Positions 1-8,242 of a stretch of DNA of 56,626 bases are shown piece by piece. Under the pieces are notes generated by a model. The model ran no database searches. It saw only the letters and a list, made by a program, of their open reading frames with translations, and had not been told where the DNA came from. A program made the position numbers and the translations under genes. Source of the stretch: Treponema sp. (GTDB taxonomy: Bacteria > Spirochaetota > Spirochaetia > Treponematales > Treponemataceae); assembly GCA_017534445.1 (NCBI GenBank), contig JAFXWC010000046.1, forward strand, positions 1-56,626. The letters run 5' to 3'. Each line of letters begins with the position of its first letter. The stretch's first letter is position 1.

Positions 1-11
1 CTATTTTTGAA

Positions 12-106
12 GGGGCTTTGCGGGGTTCCGCGGGTCCCTGCCCGCTCCATTGCTGGCGCAACGGCAACGGGTTGCAAGCAACCCTGCCGCCCCTCCAATC
101 CCTGCC
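12..106 (+). repeat. Dispersed GC-rich repeat, family A copy 1
   Basis: GC-rich non-coding block with the family landmarks GGGGTTCCGC, CCGCTCCATTGC and GCCGCCCCTCCAATC in that order. The same ordered landmarks recur at 7832-7897, 32968-33048, 37568-37650 (inverted) and 55148-55212. The middle forms short hairpins around GCAAC/GTTGC. Nothing coding is visible from 1 to 195; the repeat lies downstream of the minus-strand gene ending at 196. Confidence 0.7.
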
Positions 107-195
107 GCGCCGGGGGCTGCTATGTCCCTATAAGAAGTCCAGGACTCTTCCGGTAAGGTAAAGGGGGTAGCTTCAAAAACATGCAGGGCTTTTAC

Positions 196-705
196 CTATT
201 TTTTTGCCTTAACATAGTGTTCTTTTATAAAACTTTCTATTTGAGCCTCTTCTTCTTTTGAAGAAAAACAGTGGCGGGGAATTAAGATTGCCTTGTGGAG
301 GGCAACGTAAACTGCAATTACGCTCTTTCCAAAAAAGACTTTTAGAATGTCTTCCGTTGTGTAGGTATATGAACCGCGCGCAGAAGCATCTGTAATGCTG
401 CTTTCCGTAAGGGTTAATTCACAGTCCCCCTGAATAGACCTATCTGATTTGTAGAACTTGGAAATTCTTCTTGGCCAGTAGACAAAAAAGATGAATGCGT
501 AAAGGAGAAGGGTTATTATTAAAAAGAAAAATTCAGATATTTTTCCCGTCCGTCTAAAAGCCAGAAAGGAACTAAAAGTTATGAAGGCAATTAGCAAAAC
601 AATAAGAATTAAAAGCACTGCCGATCCTGTCTTATGAAAACTATGGTCATAGCAGAATTTCTTATAGTCGTCTTCGCTTACATTTACCTTGATTTTGTAT
701 TCCAT
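196..705 (-). CDS. YcxB-like two-TM membrane protein
   Basis: A 169-residue protein of unknown role that looks like the YcxB-like family. It has a short polar N-terminus, two hydrophobic segments (about residues 29-50 and 58-77) and a cytoplasmic C-terminal domain ending KEHYVKAKK, the usual YcxB layout. The start was placed at the ATG at 705 (MEYKIKVNV) because GGAGAGG lies just upstream; the open frame extends further to 876 but that part has no ribosome site and no family resemblance. It follows the COG0523 gene on the same strand with about 100 nt between them, so it may share its transcript. Function is not known. Confidence 0.75.
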   Translation of the reverse strand: MEYKIKVNVSEDDYKKFCYDHSFHKTGSAVLLILIVLLIAFITFSSFLAFRRTGKISEFFFLIITLLLYAFIFFVYWPRRISKFYKSDRSIQGDCELTLTESSITDASARGSYTYTTEDILKVFFGKSVIAVYVALHKAILIPRHCFSSKEEEAQIESFIKEHYVKAKK

Positions 706-809
706 ATTAAACACCTCTCCAGTTCGGAATGCCAGCGGGGACTTCTGCACCAAAGAAAATGCAAGCTTGTTGCAAACATGGCGCAGAGTCCAAAGATGAC
801 GAAATATTT

Positions 810-2036
810 TTATGCCAGGCAACCGTCCAAAGCTTCTGTAATTGCCTTTTTGTCCATATTCTGGCCGATTACGCAAAGCTTAATCATGCGGTCGCCAACC
901 TTTTCGTCCCACTCGTCTTTGATGCGGGGGTTTTCTGCAAGGATTTTCTTCTGTTCTGCTGGTGGGCATGCGGCAATCCACTGGCCTGAATAGCCTGCCT
1001 GAATCTGGCGGCCGCTTGTCTCGAACACCCATGCCATGTCTGGTTCATCGTCAAACCACATAAGCCCCTTGCAGCGGATGATGTTGCGGGGCCATTTGTC
1101 TGCAAAGCTGTCAAGCTTCTGGCGGTTGAAGGGCTTACGGCGGTAGTAGACAAAGGTTGCAATTCCGTATTCGTCTTCGTCTGCACCAGAATCTCCGTCG
1201 TGCTTGTGCTCGTGGTGATGATGGTGGTGGCCGTGTTCATCGTGGTCATCAGCATCGTCATCATCGTGATGGTGGCCGTGTTCATGTTCATCATGGTCGT
1301 GGTCATGCTCGTCATGGTCATCATCGTCATCGTCTTCTTCTTCCTCAAGCTTCTGGCACCAGCCTGCACTTGCGTAGACGGTTTCAAAATCAAAGCTTCC
1401 GGTTGCAAGCATGTCTGCAATGTCCGCCTTGCCGTGGTCTGTTTCTATAACCTTTACGCCGGGATGAATGGCATTAATAACGGCGCGGACCTTCTTGAAT
1501 TCATCTTCTGTGACCAAGTCCTTTTTGTTGATTACCAGGGTTGAACAGAATTCAATCTGCTGGACAAGGAGGGATTCAATGTTTTCTTCGTCCATGTCCT
1601 TTTTAAGAAGACTGTCGCCGCCTGCAAATTCATCCACAAGCCGCTTTGCATCAACAACGCCGATTACGTTGTCCAAGTTTCCGTTTGAAACCTGCATCAA
1701 GGACTGGGCAATAGGCATTGGTTCGCAGACACCGCTTGCCTCAATAAGAATGTAGTCGTATTTTCCGCTCTTTATGAGGTTTTCTATATTGCTAACAAGG
1801 TCTGTCTTTAGGGTGCAGCAGATGCAGCCGTTTGTAAGCGGAACAATGCTGGAAGTATCCGTAACCTTTGCTCCGTCTGCAATGAGTTTTGCGTCTACGT
1901 TAACTTCGCCAATGTCGTTTACGATTACCGCAACCTTATAGCCCTTCTGGTTGGTAAGGATCTGATTCAAAAGCGTGGTCTTTCCAGCGCCAAGATAACC
2001 GCACAGCAAAGCCATGGGTGTAGTTTTTTTAGCCAT
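810..2036 (-). CDS. COG0523/CobW-type GTPase metallochaperone
   Basis: A 408-residue G3E-family GTPase. Visible motifs are a P-loop (GYLGAGKTT, residues 13-21), the family metal-binding CICC (71-74), a later NKKD guanine-specificity motif and a CobW C-terminal domain after residue 290. Between the domains lies an acidic/histidine-rich linker (about 231-289) with 19 His, including a run of six, typical of members that insert or buffer Zn or Ni. Known family members transfer metals to client enzymes using GTP; the client here is not shown by context. AAGAGGTAG precedes the ATG. The linker is encoded by a low-complexity CAT/GAC tract, which creates spurious open frames on both strands. Confidence 0.9.
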   Translation of the reverse strand: MAKKTTPMALLCGYLGAGKTTLLNQILTNQKGYKVAVIVNDIGEVNVDAKLIADGAKVTDTSSIVPLTNGCICCTLKTDLVSNIENLIKSGKYDYILIEASGVCEPMPIAQSLMQVSNGNLDNVIGVVDAKRLVDEFAGGDSLLKKDMDEENIESLLVQQIEFCSTLVINKKDLVTEDEFKKVRAVINAIHPGVKVIETDHGKADIADMLATGSFDFETVYASAGWCQKLEEEEDDDDDDHDEHDHDHDEHEHGHHHDDDDADDHDEHGHHHHHHEHKHDGDSGADEDEYGIATFVYYRRKPFNRQKLDSFADKWPRNIIRCKGLMWFDDEPDMAWVFETSGRQIQAGYSGQWIAACPPAEQKKILAENPRIKDEWDEKVGDRMIKLCVIGQNMDKKAITEALDGCLA

Positions 2037-2163
2037 TTTATCTACCTCTTTTGGTCTAGCAAATTATTTTCTTCTATAAAATACTCATTTTTGAACTTAA
2101 AATCAATAATTTGACAGAGGAATTAAATTTTTCTTCAAGGCGCGTTTGTTGAAAAAAGCAACT

Positions 2164-3078
2164 TTATTCAGAGCAAGTACGCACAAGACGGAAGCCTATG
2201 TAGTTGCAGCGTTTTTGCGGAGGATCATCGTGCCTACTGGAAACAGAGCTACTATTACGGCCATCGCCAAAACACCCGCTGCGGAAGACTTTTTCGGAAT
2301 TGGACAAAGCAGCATCAACGCCTTCATTCGGAGTATCCGCAATAATATCGCCGTACCAATCCCAGCACCACTCATAAGCGTTCCCGCTCATGTCATAGAG
2401 GCCTTTTGCATTCGGAGCCTTTTTCTTTACCTCTTGCATTTCATCTTGACTATTCCCTGTATACCAAGCAACACTATCAATATCATCACTACCTGAATAA
2501 ACTGTCTGCCCGGAGTTGCTTGTATTTCCCCCACGCGCAAGATATTCCCACTCAGCCTCTGTTGGCAAGCGGTAACCATTGGCATTAAAGTTGCATGAAA
2601 CAGCATTCCAGGTATCATTGTAAACAACTGGAACCTCTCCCCACTCGCCGGGATTTGTCTTTCCATTAATTGAATAGCATGGCGAAAGACCTTCAGCAAG
2701 ACTCCTCTTGTTGCAATACACAAGTGCATCGTACCAGCTTACGCAAGCGGGATACTTGTTACCCATAAAGTATTGTTCACTAGTATTACTGGCCATTGAA
2801 GCGGCAAAGTTACAGTAAACGCCATATTCCTCCTGTGTTAGCTCGTGGTCACAAGCCCACAAAGTCGGAATTATTACAGTACGGTTTTCAATAAAAACTT
2901 CAGAACCCGATATAGCTCCAACGACAGTAGAACCATCCACCTTTACAAATCCACTTCCAATTTCTGCAAGAACTTCTTCATCACTTCCTCCGCTTCCGCC
3001 TCCACCGCCACAAGCAGACAGCACAAATAAGACCGCAAAAGCAGCAATTGACATAAAACCAAACAAATTCTTTTTCAT
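2164..3078 (-). CDS. SUMF1/FGE-fold lipoprotein
   Basis: A 304-residue exported lipoprotein. Residues 1-22 are a signal peptide ending in the lipobox LSAC, followed by a Gly/Ser-rich spacer. The remainder is a formylglycine-generating-enzyme-like (SUMF1, C-type-lectin fold) domain with hallmark segments ELTQEEYGVYC, CVSWYDALVYCNKRS, YRLPTEAEWEYLARGG, GLYDMSGNAYEWCWD and a terminal IGFRLVRT. Secreted spirochaete members are usually not sulfatase activators and are of unknown role. The start was set at 3078 (MKKNLF) to give a normal signal peptide; MKDVMKVYN would add nine residues and neither has a strong ribosome site. It is divergent from the gene at 3250. Confidence 0.85.
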   Translation of the reverse strand: MKKNLFGFMSIAAFAVLFVLSACGGGGGSGGSDEEVLAEIGSGFVKVDGSTVVGAISGSEVFIENRTVIIPTLWACDHELTQEEYGVYCNFAASMASNTSEQYFMGNKYPACVSWYDALVYCNKRSLAEGLSPCYSINGKTNPGEWGEVPVVYNDTWNAVSCNFNANGYRLPTEAEWEYLARGGNTSNSGQTVYSGSDDIDSVAWYTGNSQDEMQEVKKKAPNAKGLYDMSGNAYEWCWDWYGDIIADTPNEGVDAALSNSEKVFRSGCFGDGRNSSSVSSRHDDPPQKRCNYIGFRLVRTCSE

Positions 3079-3249
3079 ATTATAAACTTTCATAACGTCT
3101 TTCATTTTCGCATTGCTATTGTCTGCCTGTCAAGCAAAAAAAAGAAAAAAAGCTGCGCAAACTTGTCACTTTTTGACTTTTGCCTACGAATGAAAATATG
3201 AACGCGGACGACAAAAAGTAAAGCCTAAAAAAATCCGCGGGGAGTTTAC

Positions 3250-4374
3250 ATGACGTCTTTTGAATTAAAAACATTCTTACTAAAAACACTTTTACCGGCG
3301 GCTTTTCTTACGCTGGCGGTACTGGCAAGCTTTATGCCGCTTGGCTGCAAGTCTTCGGTGGAAGGGCTTTCCATGCTTGAAGGGGATTTTTCTTGTCCAA
3401 GGGCAGAGGATTTTTTTGTTACGGGAGAAGATTCATTTCTTGTAAGGTTCAACAAGAGCGTGTCTTGCAAAGAGGCATTTTTCTGGCGGACGGAGACAGG
3501 GGAAGAGACAAATCTTGTGGCAAGCGTACAGGATGAAGGTAAAAGCCTTGTATTTACAAGCCCTGTCCCTATGCAGACTGGTGCGGAATACACTTTTAGC
3601 GGAATAGTTCAGGATGGGGCTGGAAACACACTTACGATTACGGTTCCATTTTCCGGCTACAACGGAAGGGTTCCCCGCATTGCAATTTCTGAGGTTCACA
3701 TTGCAAATTCAAAGACTGCCAAAAACAACTGGAAGGCTGAATATGCGGAATTGCTTGTTCTTACGGATGGAAACCTTAGTGGCCTTGAACTTGTATGCAC
3801 GGGAAGCTGCTCTTCCAAAAAAGAGGATGCCGGTATTTACAAGTTTCCGCCGGTAGAAGTTAAGGCTGGGGAATACATTACAGTTCATCTTTGCAAAAAC
3901 GAAAGCTACACTGGGATGAATGACGATGAAGAAGACAATCTTTCGCTTAGCAAGTCGCCCGACAGTTCAAGCTTGGCACTGGACTTGTGGGCTAATAACG
4001 AAAGCAGCGTAACAAAGACAAGCGATGCCCTGCTTGTGCAGAATTCAGCGGACTCTTGTATTCTGGATGCAGTTTTATTTGTTCAGGAAAGTAGCTCCGG
4101 CAAGCGTACAGAGTGGAAGACTGGGACAAAGGAATGGCTGGGGGCTATAGAAGCAAGCGGTGTTTGGCAGCAAAGCGACGGAAGCTCTTCTGCTTCGGAG
4201 GAAAGCGCTTTTTGTGGCAGCTGGAGCAAGAGTGCAACAACAAAGTCTATATGCAGAAAGAATACCAAGTCTCTTTTGGATGCGGTAAGGCAGGATAAGG
4301 ATGCGCTTCTTAAAAACAACAAGGGCTGTTGGGCTGTGGCTTCCCCTACCCCGGGCTATGCAAACGGTATATAG
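3250..4374 (+). CDS. Lipoprotein with Ig-like and lamin-tail-like domains
   Basis: A 374-residue surface or periplasmic lipoprotein. The signal peptide ends MPLGC with the lipidated Cys at about 33. Residues about 50-135 read as an SbsA/Big_5 Ig-like fold (VRFNKSV early, VQDGAGNT late), and from about 140 the pattern ISEVHI, AEYAELLVL, LSGLELV and AGEYITVHL resembles a lamin-tail domain, often found in secreted proteins. GGGGAG sits five bases before the ATG. It ends only 6 nt from the convergent DTW gene. The fold assignments come from pattern reading, and no enzymatic role is implied. Confidence 0.75.
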   Translation: MTSFELKTFLLKTLLPAAFLTLAVLASFMPLGCKSSVEGLSMLEGDFSCPRAEDFFVTGEDSFLVRFNKSVSCKEAFFWRTETGEETNLVASVQDEGKSLVFTSPVPMQTGAEYTFSGIVQDGAGNTLTITVPFSGYNGRVPRIAISEVHIANSKTAKNNWKAEYAELLVLTDGNLSGLELVCTGSCSSKKEDAGIYKFPPVEVKAGEYITVHLCKNESYTGMNDDEEDNLSLSKSPDSSSLALDLWANNESSVTKTSDALLVQNSADSCILDAVLFVQESSSGKRTEWKTGTKEWLGAIEASGVWQQSDGSSSASEESAFCGSWSKSATTKSICRKNTKSLLDAVRQDKDALLKNNKGCWAVASPTPGYANGI

Positions 4375-4380
4375 GATAGG

Positions 4381-5091
4381 TTAAAGAGCATCACGTCCAG
4401 CTTCTTCTGTTTGCAGATTGGGGATTTCTTTTTTGCGGGTGTACTTCCAGTCGTAGGCATGGCTTCCGGGGAGGCCACTTTCTATGCGCTCATTTTCTTT
4501 TGAAAGCTGGAATTCTATCATCTTGCGGAAGATGTACATAAGCGGTTCGGGGGAACATTCGGCTTTGGCAAGTGAGCAGGACTGGAGTTCCTTGATTATG
4601 TAGTAGCATGACTCGATTGTGCTAACGCAATAGTCGTAGGGTTCCTTCTTAAAAGTAAAGATGCTTTTATAGCTACCCTTAAACGAAAGCTTTGGAAGCT
4701 TGTGGAGGTTCTTGCTAAGGCGTATCATCTTTTTGGAGCAGAACCAAGTAGAGTCTATTATGATTACAAGCGGCTGTTTGTTGCCAACGGCCTCTTTGAA
4801 TCCCTGGCGGCCACAGTTCCATGCATCTTCGCCGGGGTACATGAGCATTGGGAAGTAGCGCTCGTCATTCAGCAGGGAATTAAGGCGCTCGTTCTGGGTA
4901 AAGTCAATGCCCATGATTATTTCGCTTCCGGGAAGACAGATTGATGCAAGACGACCTGTACCTGTACGCTGCCTTTTGGCCTCTTTGGGGTGCATAAGAA
5001 AGACAAACTTTATGCCACAGTCTACATCACTTGCGTAGCGGCAATAGCAGTTTGAGATTGGTCTAAAACAGCGCAGGCACAGTTCCCTCAT
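4381..5091 (-). CDS. DTW-domain tRNA aminocarboxypropyltransferase
   Basis: A 236-residue DTW-family protein. Family members (TapT/YfiP) place a 3-amino-3-carboxypropyl group from SAM on a uridine in tRNA. Seen here: an N-terminal cysteine cluster (C5, C8, C15, C17), the segments FLMHPKEAKR and RTGTGRL, and the motif IDSTWFCSKKM, in which the usual DGTW or DDTW is DSTW. It begins 14 nt after the thioredoxin stop and probably shares its promoter. The modified uridine position in this organism is not known. Confidence 0.85.
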   Translation of the reverse strand: MRELCLRCFRPISNCYCRYASDVDCGIKFVFLMHPKEAKRQRTGTGRLASICLPGSEIIMGIDFTQNERLNSLLNDERYFPMLMYPGEDAWNCGRQGFKEAVGNKQPLVIIIDSTWFCSKKMIRLSKNLHKLPKLSFKGSYKSIFTFKKEPYDYCVSTIESCYYIIKELQSCSLAKAECSPEPLMYIFRKMIEFQLSKENERIESGLPGSHAYDWKYTRKKEIPNLQTEEAGRDAL

Positions 5092-5105
5092 CTTTACTAC
5101 CCGGC

Positions 5106-5420
5106 CTATGCGTTGGCAAGCTCAATAAGCCTGTCTTTTGAGATGGCACCAACAGCCTGGGAGGCAGCCTTACCGCCCTTGAAGACGATAAAGTTAGGAA
5201 TGCTCATAACTGCATACTGCTGGGCAAGATTGGGGTTTTCATCAACATTCACTTTGCAGACCTTGAATTTGCCATCTGCCTGTCCGCTAACTTCTTCCAC
5301 GACTGGCCCCATCATCTGGCAGGGACCGCACCATGGAGCCCAAAAGTCTACAAGGACAGGGATTTCGCTCTTTAACACTTCGCTTTCAAAAGTTCCTTCA
5401 TTTACCTGGATACTGGCCAT
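5106..5420 (-). CDS. trxA: Thioredoxin
   Basis: A 104-residue thioredoxin with the redox site WCGPC (Cys31 and Cys34) and the cis-proline segment SIPNFIVFKGG. It is a cytoplasmic disulfide reductase and electron donor recycled by thioredoxin reductase. The ATG at 5420 is preceded by GGAGGTGCCT; an upstream in-frame extension to 5483 lacks a ribosome site and does not match the family. It is the first gene of a probable trxA-DTW operon driven by the promoter at 5462-5490. Confidence 0.95.
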   Translation of the reverse strand: MASIQVNEGTFESEVLKSEIPVLVDFWAPWCGPCQMMGPVVEEVSGQADGKFKVCKVNVDENPNLAQQYAVMSIPNFIVFKGGKAASQAVGAISKDRLIELANA

Positions 5421-5461
5421 AGGCACCTCCGCATCTTTGCTATTATCTCGTCTCCATATAG

Positions 5462-5490
5462 AATATAATAATTTAGTTTGCAAAAGTCAA
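5462..5490 (-). promoter_or_regulatory. Promoter of the thioredoxin-DTW operon
   Basis: On the minus strand, TTGACT and TATATT are separated by 17 bp. The predicted start gives a leader of about 35-40 nt before the thioredoxin ATG, including its strong ribosome site. Confidence 0.6.
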
Positions 5491-5578
5491 AGAAAAGGGC
5501 TTGCATAACAAGACTTCAGCATGAAACATCAAATCAAACAGTCAAAATGAGTCAGCGGGTCCCAGTTACGGAAAAAAT

Positions 5579-5617
5579 CAAGGAATCCTCCCTAAAGGGG
5601 CCCTCCTTGCTTTTTTC
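5579..5617. terminator. Bidirectional intrinsic terminator
   Basis: The stem CAAGGA/TCCTTG encloses an inner CCC/GGG pairing. It is followed by TTTTTT on the plus strand and by ATTTTTT on the minus strand. It probably ends the minus-strand pfkA-FMN operon, whose last stop is at 5728. Confidence 0.6.
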
Positions 5618-5674
5618 CTACGTCCCACTGCCTCATTTTGAATATTTTATTTGCACAAGAAATGCCGAAGCCCT

Positions 5675-5708
5675 GCCTTCCGTTGCGCCCAAAACAGATT
5701 TCCATGAT
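5675..5708 (+). repeat. Solo right end of palindromic repeat family D
   Basis: The segments CTTCCGTTGCGCCCAAAA and CAGATTTCCATG closely match the right arm of the long palindrome at 24297-24439. The left arm is absent, so this is a decayed half-copy in the gap between the FMN oxidoreductase stop and the terminator. Confidence 0.5.
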
Positions 5709-5727
5709 AATGAACAAGCAACCTATA

Positions 5728-6627
5728 CTAAAGCCCCCGAATAGTTGCGAATAGTTCTGCGACGCCTTTTTCTCCTGCGCGGCACAGGGCACTGGCAAAG
5801 GGTCTGCCAACAAGAACACTTGTTGCGCCAAGTTCTGCAGCGGCAAGAAGATGGCTATGATTGCGGATTCCTCCGTCAACCCAAAGCTCAGAACTGTTGG
5901 ACTTTAGGACGGAAGCATATTCCTTTAGGAAAGCGGCAGTGCTACCTTCGCGGGTTTCAACCCTTCCGCCGTGGTTAGAAACAAAGACAGCATCCGGCTT
6001 AACCTCTTTAACCATCTCCACATCCTGCTCAAGAAAAATCCCCTTTATTACAAAAGGAATGCCCTTGGAATTCAGTTCCTTCTTTACCGCAAGAAGCTGT
6101 GAAGGGGTCTTTCGCTCCAAGTGGACAAGGTTACGCATGGTTGCAATATTGGAAGAGTCAATGTCTATTCCGCAGTATTCAGCAACAGGACGCGCCCATT
6201 CAATACGCTCAAAAATCTTTTCGTCAGGATAGGGCTTTATAAAAACAGCAGCCTTGGAACCAACTTTCTTAACAGCATCAATACCATACAAAAGCTTGCA
6301 GTCGGGAACACCGTCTCCAATTCCAAGCAGAACCCCAGCCTTGTGGCAGGCAGAAATCAAGTCGTAGTAGAAAGGTTTCTCTTCATCATAGCCAACGTTT
6401 TCCACGGCACCGGTCATTGGAGCAAGACGAATCTTTACGGAAGAAGCCTTTTCCTTGGCAGCTTCCATCCTCCGGGAAGAAGACTCCAGGTCTTTTGCAA
6501 AATCATTCCAGTCTGAACAGTTGGCAATAAAATTGCGGCTAAGAAAAGGCCCACCCATTCCGGGCATCTCGCCAATACATCCGTATCCATCGCAAATGTG
6601 GCAAAAGTGACAGTTAAAGTTTCCCAC
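5728..6627 (-). CDS. FMN-dependent alpha-hydroxy-acid oxidizing protein
   Basis: A 299-residue member of the FMN alpha-hydroxy-acid dehydrogenase (lactate/glycolate oxidase-like) superfamily, in the shorter anaerobe branch. That branch starts with a cysteine-rich motif, here CHFCHICDGYGCIGEMPGMGG split over residues 7-26. Late segments FVIKGI, VSNHGGR, LWVDGGIR and ATSVLVGRPF form the flavin and substrate site of the barrel. The GTG at 6627 was chosen because GGGGG lies six bases upstream and it starts just past the pfkA stop; a GTG further up would overlap pfkA by 29 nt. It is second in the pfkA operon. The true substrate is unknown. Confidence 0.8.
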   Translation of the reverse strand: MGNFNCHFCHICDGYGCIGEMPGMGGPFLSRNFIANCSDWNDFAKDLESSSRRMEAAKEKASSVKIRLAPMTGAVENVGYDEEKPFYYDLISACHKAGVLLGIGDGVPDCKLLYGIDAVKKVGSKAAVFIKPYPDEKIFERIEWARPVAEYCGIDIDSSNIATMRNLVHLERKTPSQLLAVKKELNSKGIPFVIKGIFLEQDVEMVKEVKPDAVFVSNHGGRVETREGSTAAFLKEYASVLKSNSSELWVDGGIRNHSHLLAAAELGATSVLVGRPFASALCRAGEKGVAELFATIRGL

Positions 6628-6628
6628 T

Positions 6629-7714
6629 CTAATCCCCCAAACAAGTTCCAAGTTCACGCGCAGTTTTTATCATCGGATGGTCAACAGGAATGTTCTTTAC
6701 GCGGCCTGCAATTTCTTCCAATGGAACACCGACAATCTGACCGTTCTGCAGGGCAACAAGCTTTCCAAAATCCCCTTCCGCCAAAAAATGTGCGGCTTCA
6801 GTTCCAAACCTAGTGGCAAGAACCCTGTCGTAAGAACTTGGAGTTCCGCCCCTCTGCAAATAGCCCAGAACTGTAACACGGCTTTCCAAACCGGTAGCGT
6901 TTTCCAGTTCATGCGCAACCCGGTAGGCAATTGAATATGGCATGGCAGCCCTTGCCTTCTTAAAAGCCTTTTTGTCCAAAAGCGACTCTTCGCGGCTCTT
7001 TGCACCTTCGGCAACTACTATAATAGAAAAGTTTCTTCCTGCATCACGGCGCTCTTCAACCTTCTTTGCAACGCAGGAAATGTCATAAGGAATTTCAGGA
7101 ATCAAGATAACGTCCCCGCCGCCGGCAATACCTGAATAAAGCCCCAGCCAACCAGCCTTGTGGCCCATAACTTCAATCACCATGATTCTGCTGTGGCTGT
7201 GAGCGGTTGTGTGAATGCGGTCAATGGCATCAGTTGCAACGTCGAGCGCTGTGTGAAAGCCAAAAGTCATGTCCGTGTGAACGATGTCGTTGTCTATTGT
7301 TTTTGGAAGACCAATCACGTTAAGCCCTTCCGCCGCAAGCATGCTGGCAGTAGTATTCGTTCCGTTTCCGCCAATGCAGACCAAGGCATCCAGCTTCCAT
7401 TTCTTGTAATTCTTCTTTATTGCTTCTACCGGCAAAAGACCAGTTTCCTCGTCCTTCTCCGGATTCTTAAAAGGTTTTTCTCGCGATGTGCCAAGAATCG
7501 TCCCGCCTACGGTCAAAAGACCAACCAAGTCATCCTGTTCAAGGGGAAACATGTCGCCTTTTATAAGCCCCCTGTATCCGTTGCGAATTCCGATTGCCTT
7601 CATTCCATACTGGGTGCGGGCGGTTCGGCAAACAGCCCTGATTGCAGCATTAAGACCGGGAGCATCACCCCCGCTTGTAAGTATGCCAAAAGTCTTTACC
7701 TTAGATGGTTCCAT
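6629..7714 (-). CDS. pfkA: 6-phosphofructokinase
   Basis: A 361-residue phosphofructokinase that phosphorylates fructose-6-phosphate in glycolysis. Motifs are GILTSGGDAPGLNAAIR at the N-terminus, CIGGNGT at the phosphoryl-donor site, LPKTIDNDI around the catalytic Asp, MVIEVMGHKAGW for sugar binding and LGYLQRGGTPS. The donor-discriminating positions are mixed: Gly after GGN (ATP-like) but Lys in PKTIDND (usual in PPi-dependent enzymes), so the phosphoryl donor is uncertain. The ATG has no Shine-Dalgarno sequence and a -10 hexamer ends six bases upstream, suggesting a leaderless transcript. It is followed immediately by the FMN oxidoreductase gene. Confidence 0.9.
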   Translation of the reverse strand: MEPSKVKTFGILTSGGDAPGLNAAIRAVCRTARTQYGMKAIGIRNGYRGLIKGDMFPLEQDDLVGLLTVGGTILGTSREKPFKNPEKDEETGLLPVEAIKKNYKKWKLDALVCIGGNGTNTTASMLAAEGLNVIGLPKTIDNDIVHTDMTFGFHTALDVATDAIDRIHTTAHSHSRIMVIEVMGHKAGWLGLYSGIAGGGDVILIPEIPYDISCVAKKVEERRDAGRNFSIIVVAEGAKSREESLLDKKAFKKARAAMPYSIAYRVAHELENATGLESRVTVLGYLQRGGTPSSYDRVLATRFGTEAAHFLAEGDFGKLVALQNGQIVGVPLEEIAGRVKNIPVDHPMIKTARELGTCLGD

Positions 7715-7720
7715 TCGTCA

Positions 7721-7749
7721 AGTATAGCACAAGAAAATTGATTTAACAA
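7721..7749 (-). promoter_or_regulatory. Promoter of pfkA, start adjacent to ATG
   Basis: On the minus strand TTGTTA and TATACT are separated by 17 bp, then TGACGA and the ATG. Transcription would be expected to start at or within a base or two of the start codon. Confidence 0.6.
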
Positions 7750-7831
7750 GGTGAATCTTTCTTTGGTGTAACTCGAAGCTGCGCTGGGCGTCCCTTGAAG
7801 ATTCTCTGGGCGTTACCCGCTTGCGCGGGTC

Positions 7832-7897
7832 GGGCTTTCCGGGGTTCCGCTACCGCTCCATTCCTTCGGAACGGCTGCGCCGCCCCTCCAATCCCTA
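7832..7897 (+). repeat. Dispersed GC-rich repeat, family A copy 2
   Basis: The landmarks GGGGTTCCGC, CCGCTCCATT and GCCGCCCCTCCAATCCC occur in family A order, preceded by a small hairpin ACCCGCTTGCGCGGGT. It lies in the gap between pfkA and the antitoxin-like gene, where a partner toxin gene might have been expected. Confidence 0.7.
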
Positions 7898-7926
7898 ACG
7901 CATATTTTTACAGACAAAACGATTCT

Positions 7927-8139
7927 TCACGCATTCTCCATGTCCCGAAGTTCAGACATAGATTTTACAACAACCTCTCCTTTTTCAAGTTGATCAAAGC
8001 TTCTGTCCAACATCTCAAGATATTCTGCATTGGCTCGGTTCTTACTGTTGCTTAGAACCATGTCAAGAAAGCGAGAAACAAATTCAAAATCCTGCTCTGG
8101 AATCATGCGAGGCTTCTGTTCCAACACTGCATACGGCAT
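7927..8139 (-). CDS. Small antitoxin-like protein without a toxin
   Basis: A 70-residue acidic protein starting MPYAVLEQKPRMIPEQ and containing SRFLDMVLSNSK. It has the size and helical, charged look of type II antitoxins of gut bacteria. GGAGGTGAAG gives a strong ribosome site. No toxin ORF follows: downstream lie only family A repeat and then pfkA on the same strand, so this may be an orphan antitoxin or an unrelated regulator. Assignment rests on general resemblance only. Confidence 0.55.
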   Translation of the reverse strand: MPYAVLEQKPRMIPEQDFEFVSRFLDMVLSNSKNRANAEYLEMLDRSFDQLEKGEVVVKSMSELRDMENA

Positions 8140-8242
8140 TCTTCACCTCCATACTACAAGTATATCACAGTCCCGCAAACTAATCTACTTTTCTTTTGAT
8201 ACAACAAATTTTGCTTGCTGCGCAGTCACTCTTCCGAATGGC

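Noticed and set aside
884..1544. Long Met/Thr-rich and hydrophobic open frames on both strands over the metallochaperone gene
   Set aside because: They are frame shadows of the low-complexity CAT/GAC tract encoding the His/Asp linker; no ribosome sites and no family resemblance.
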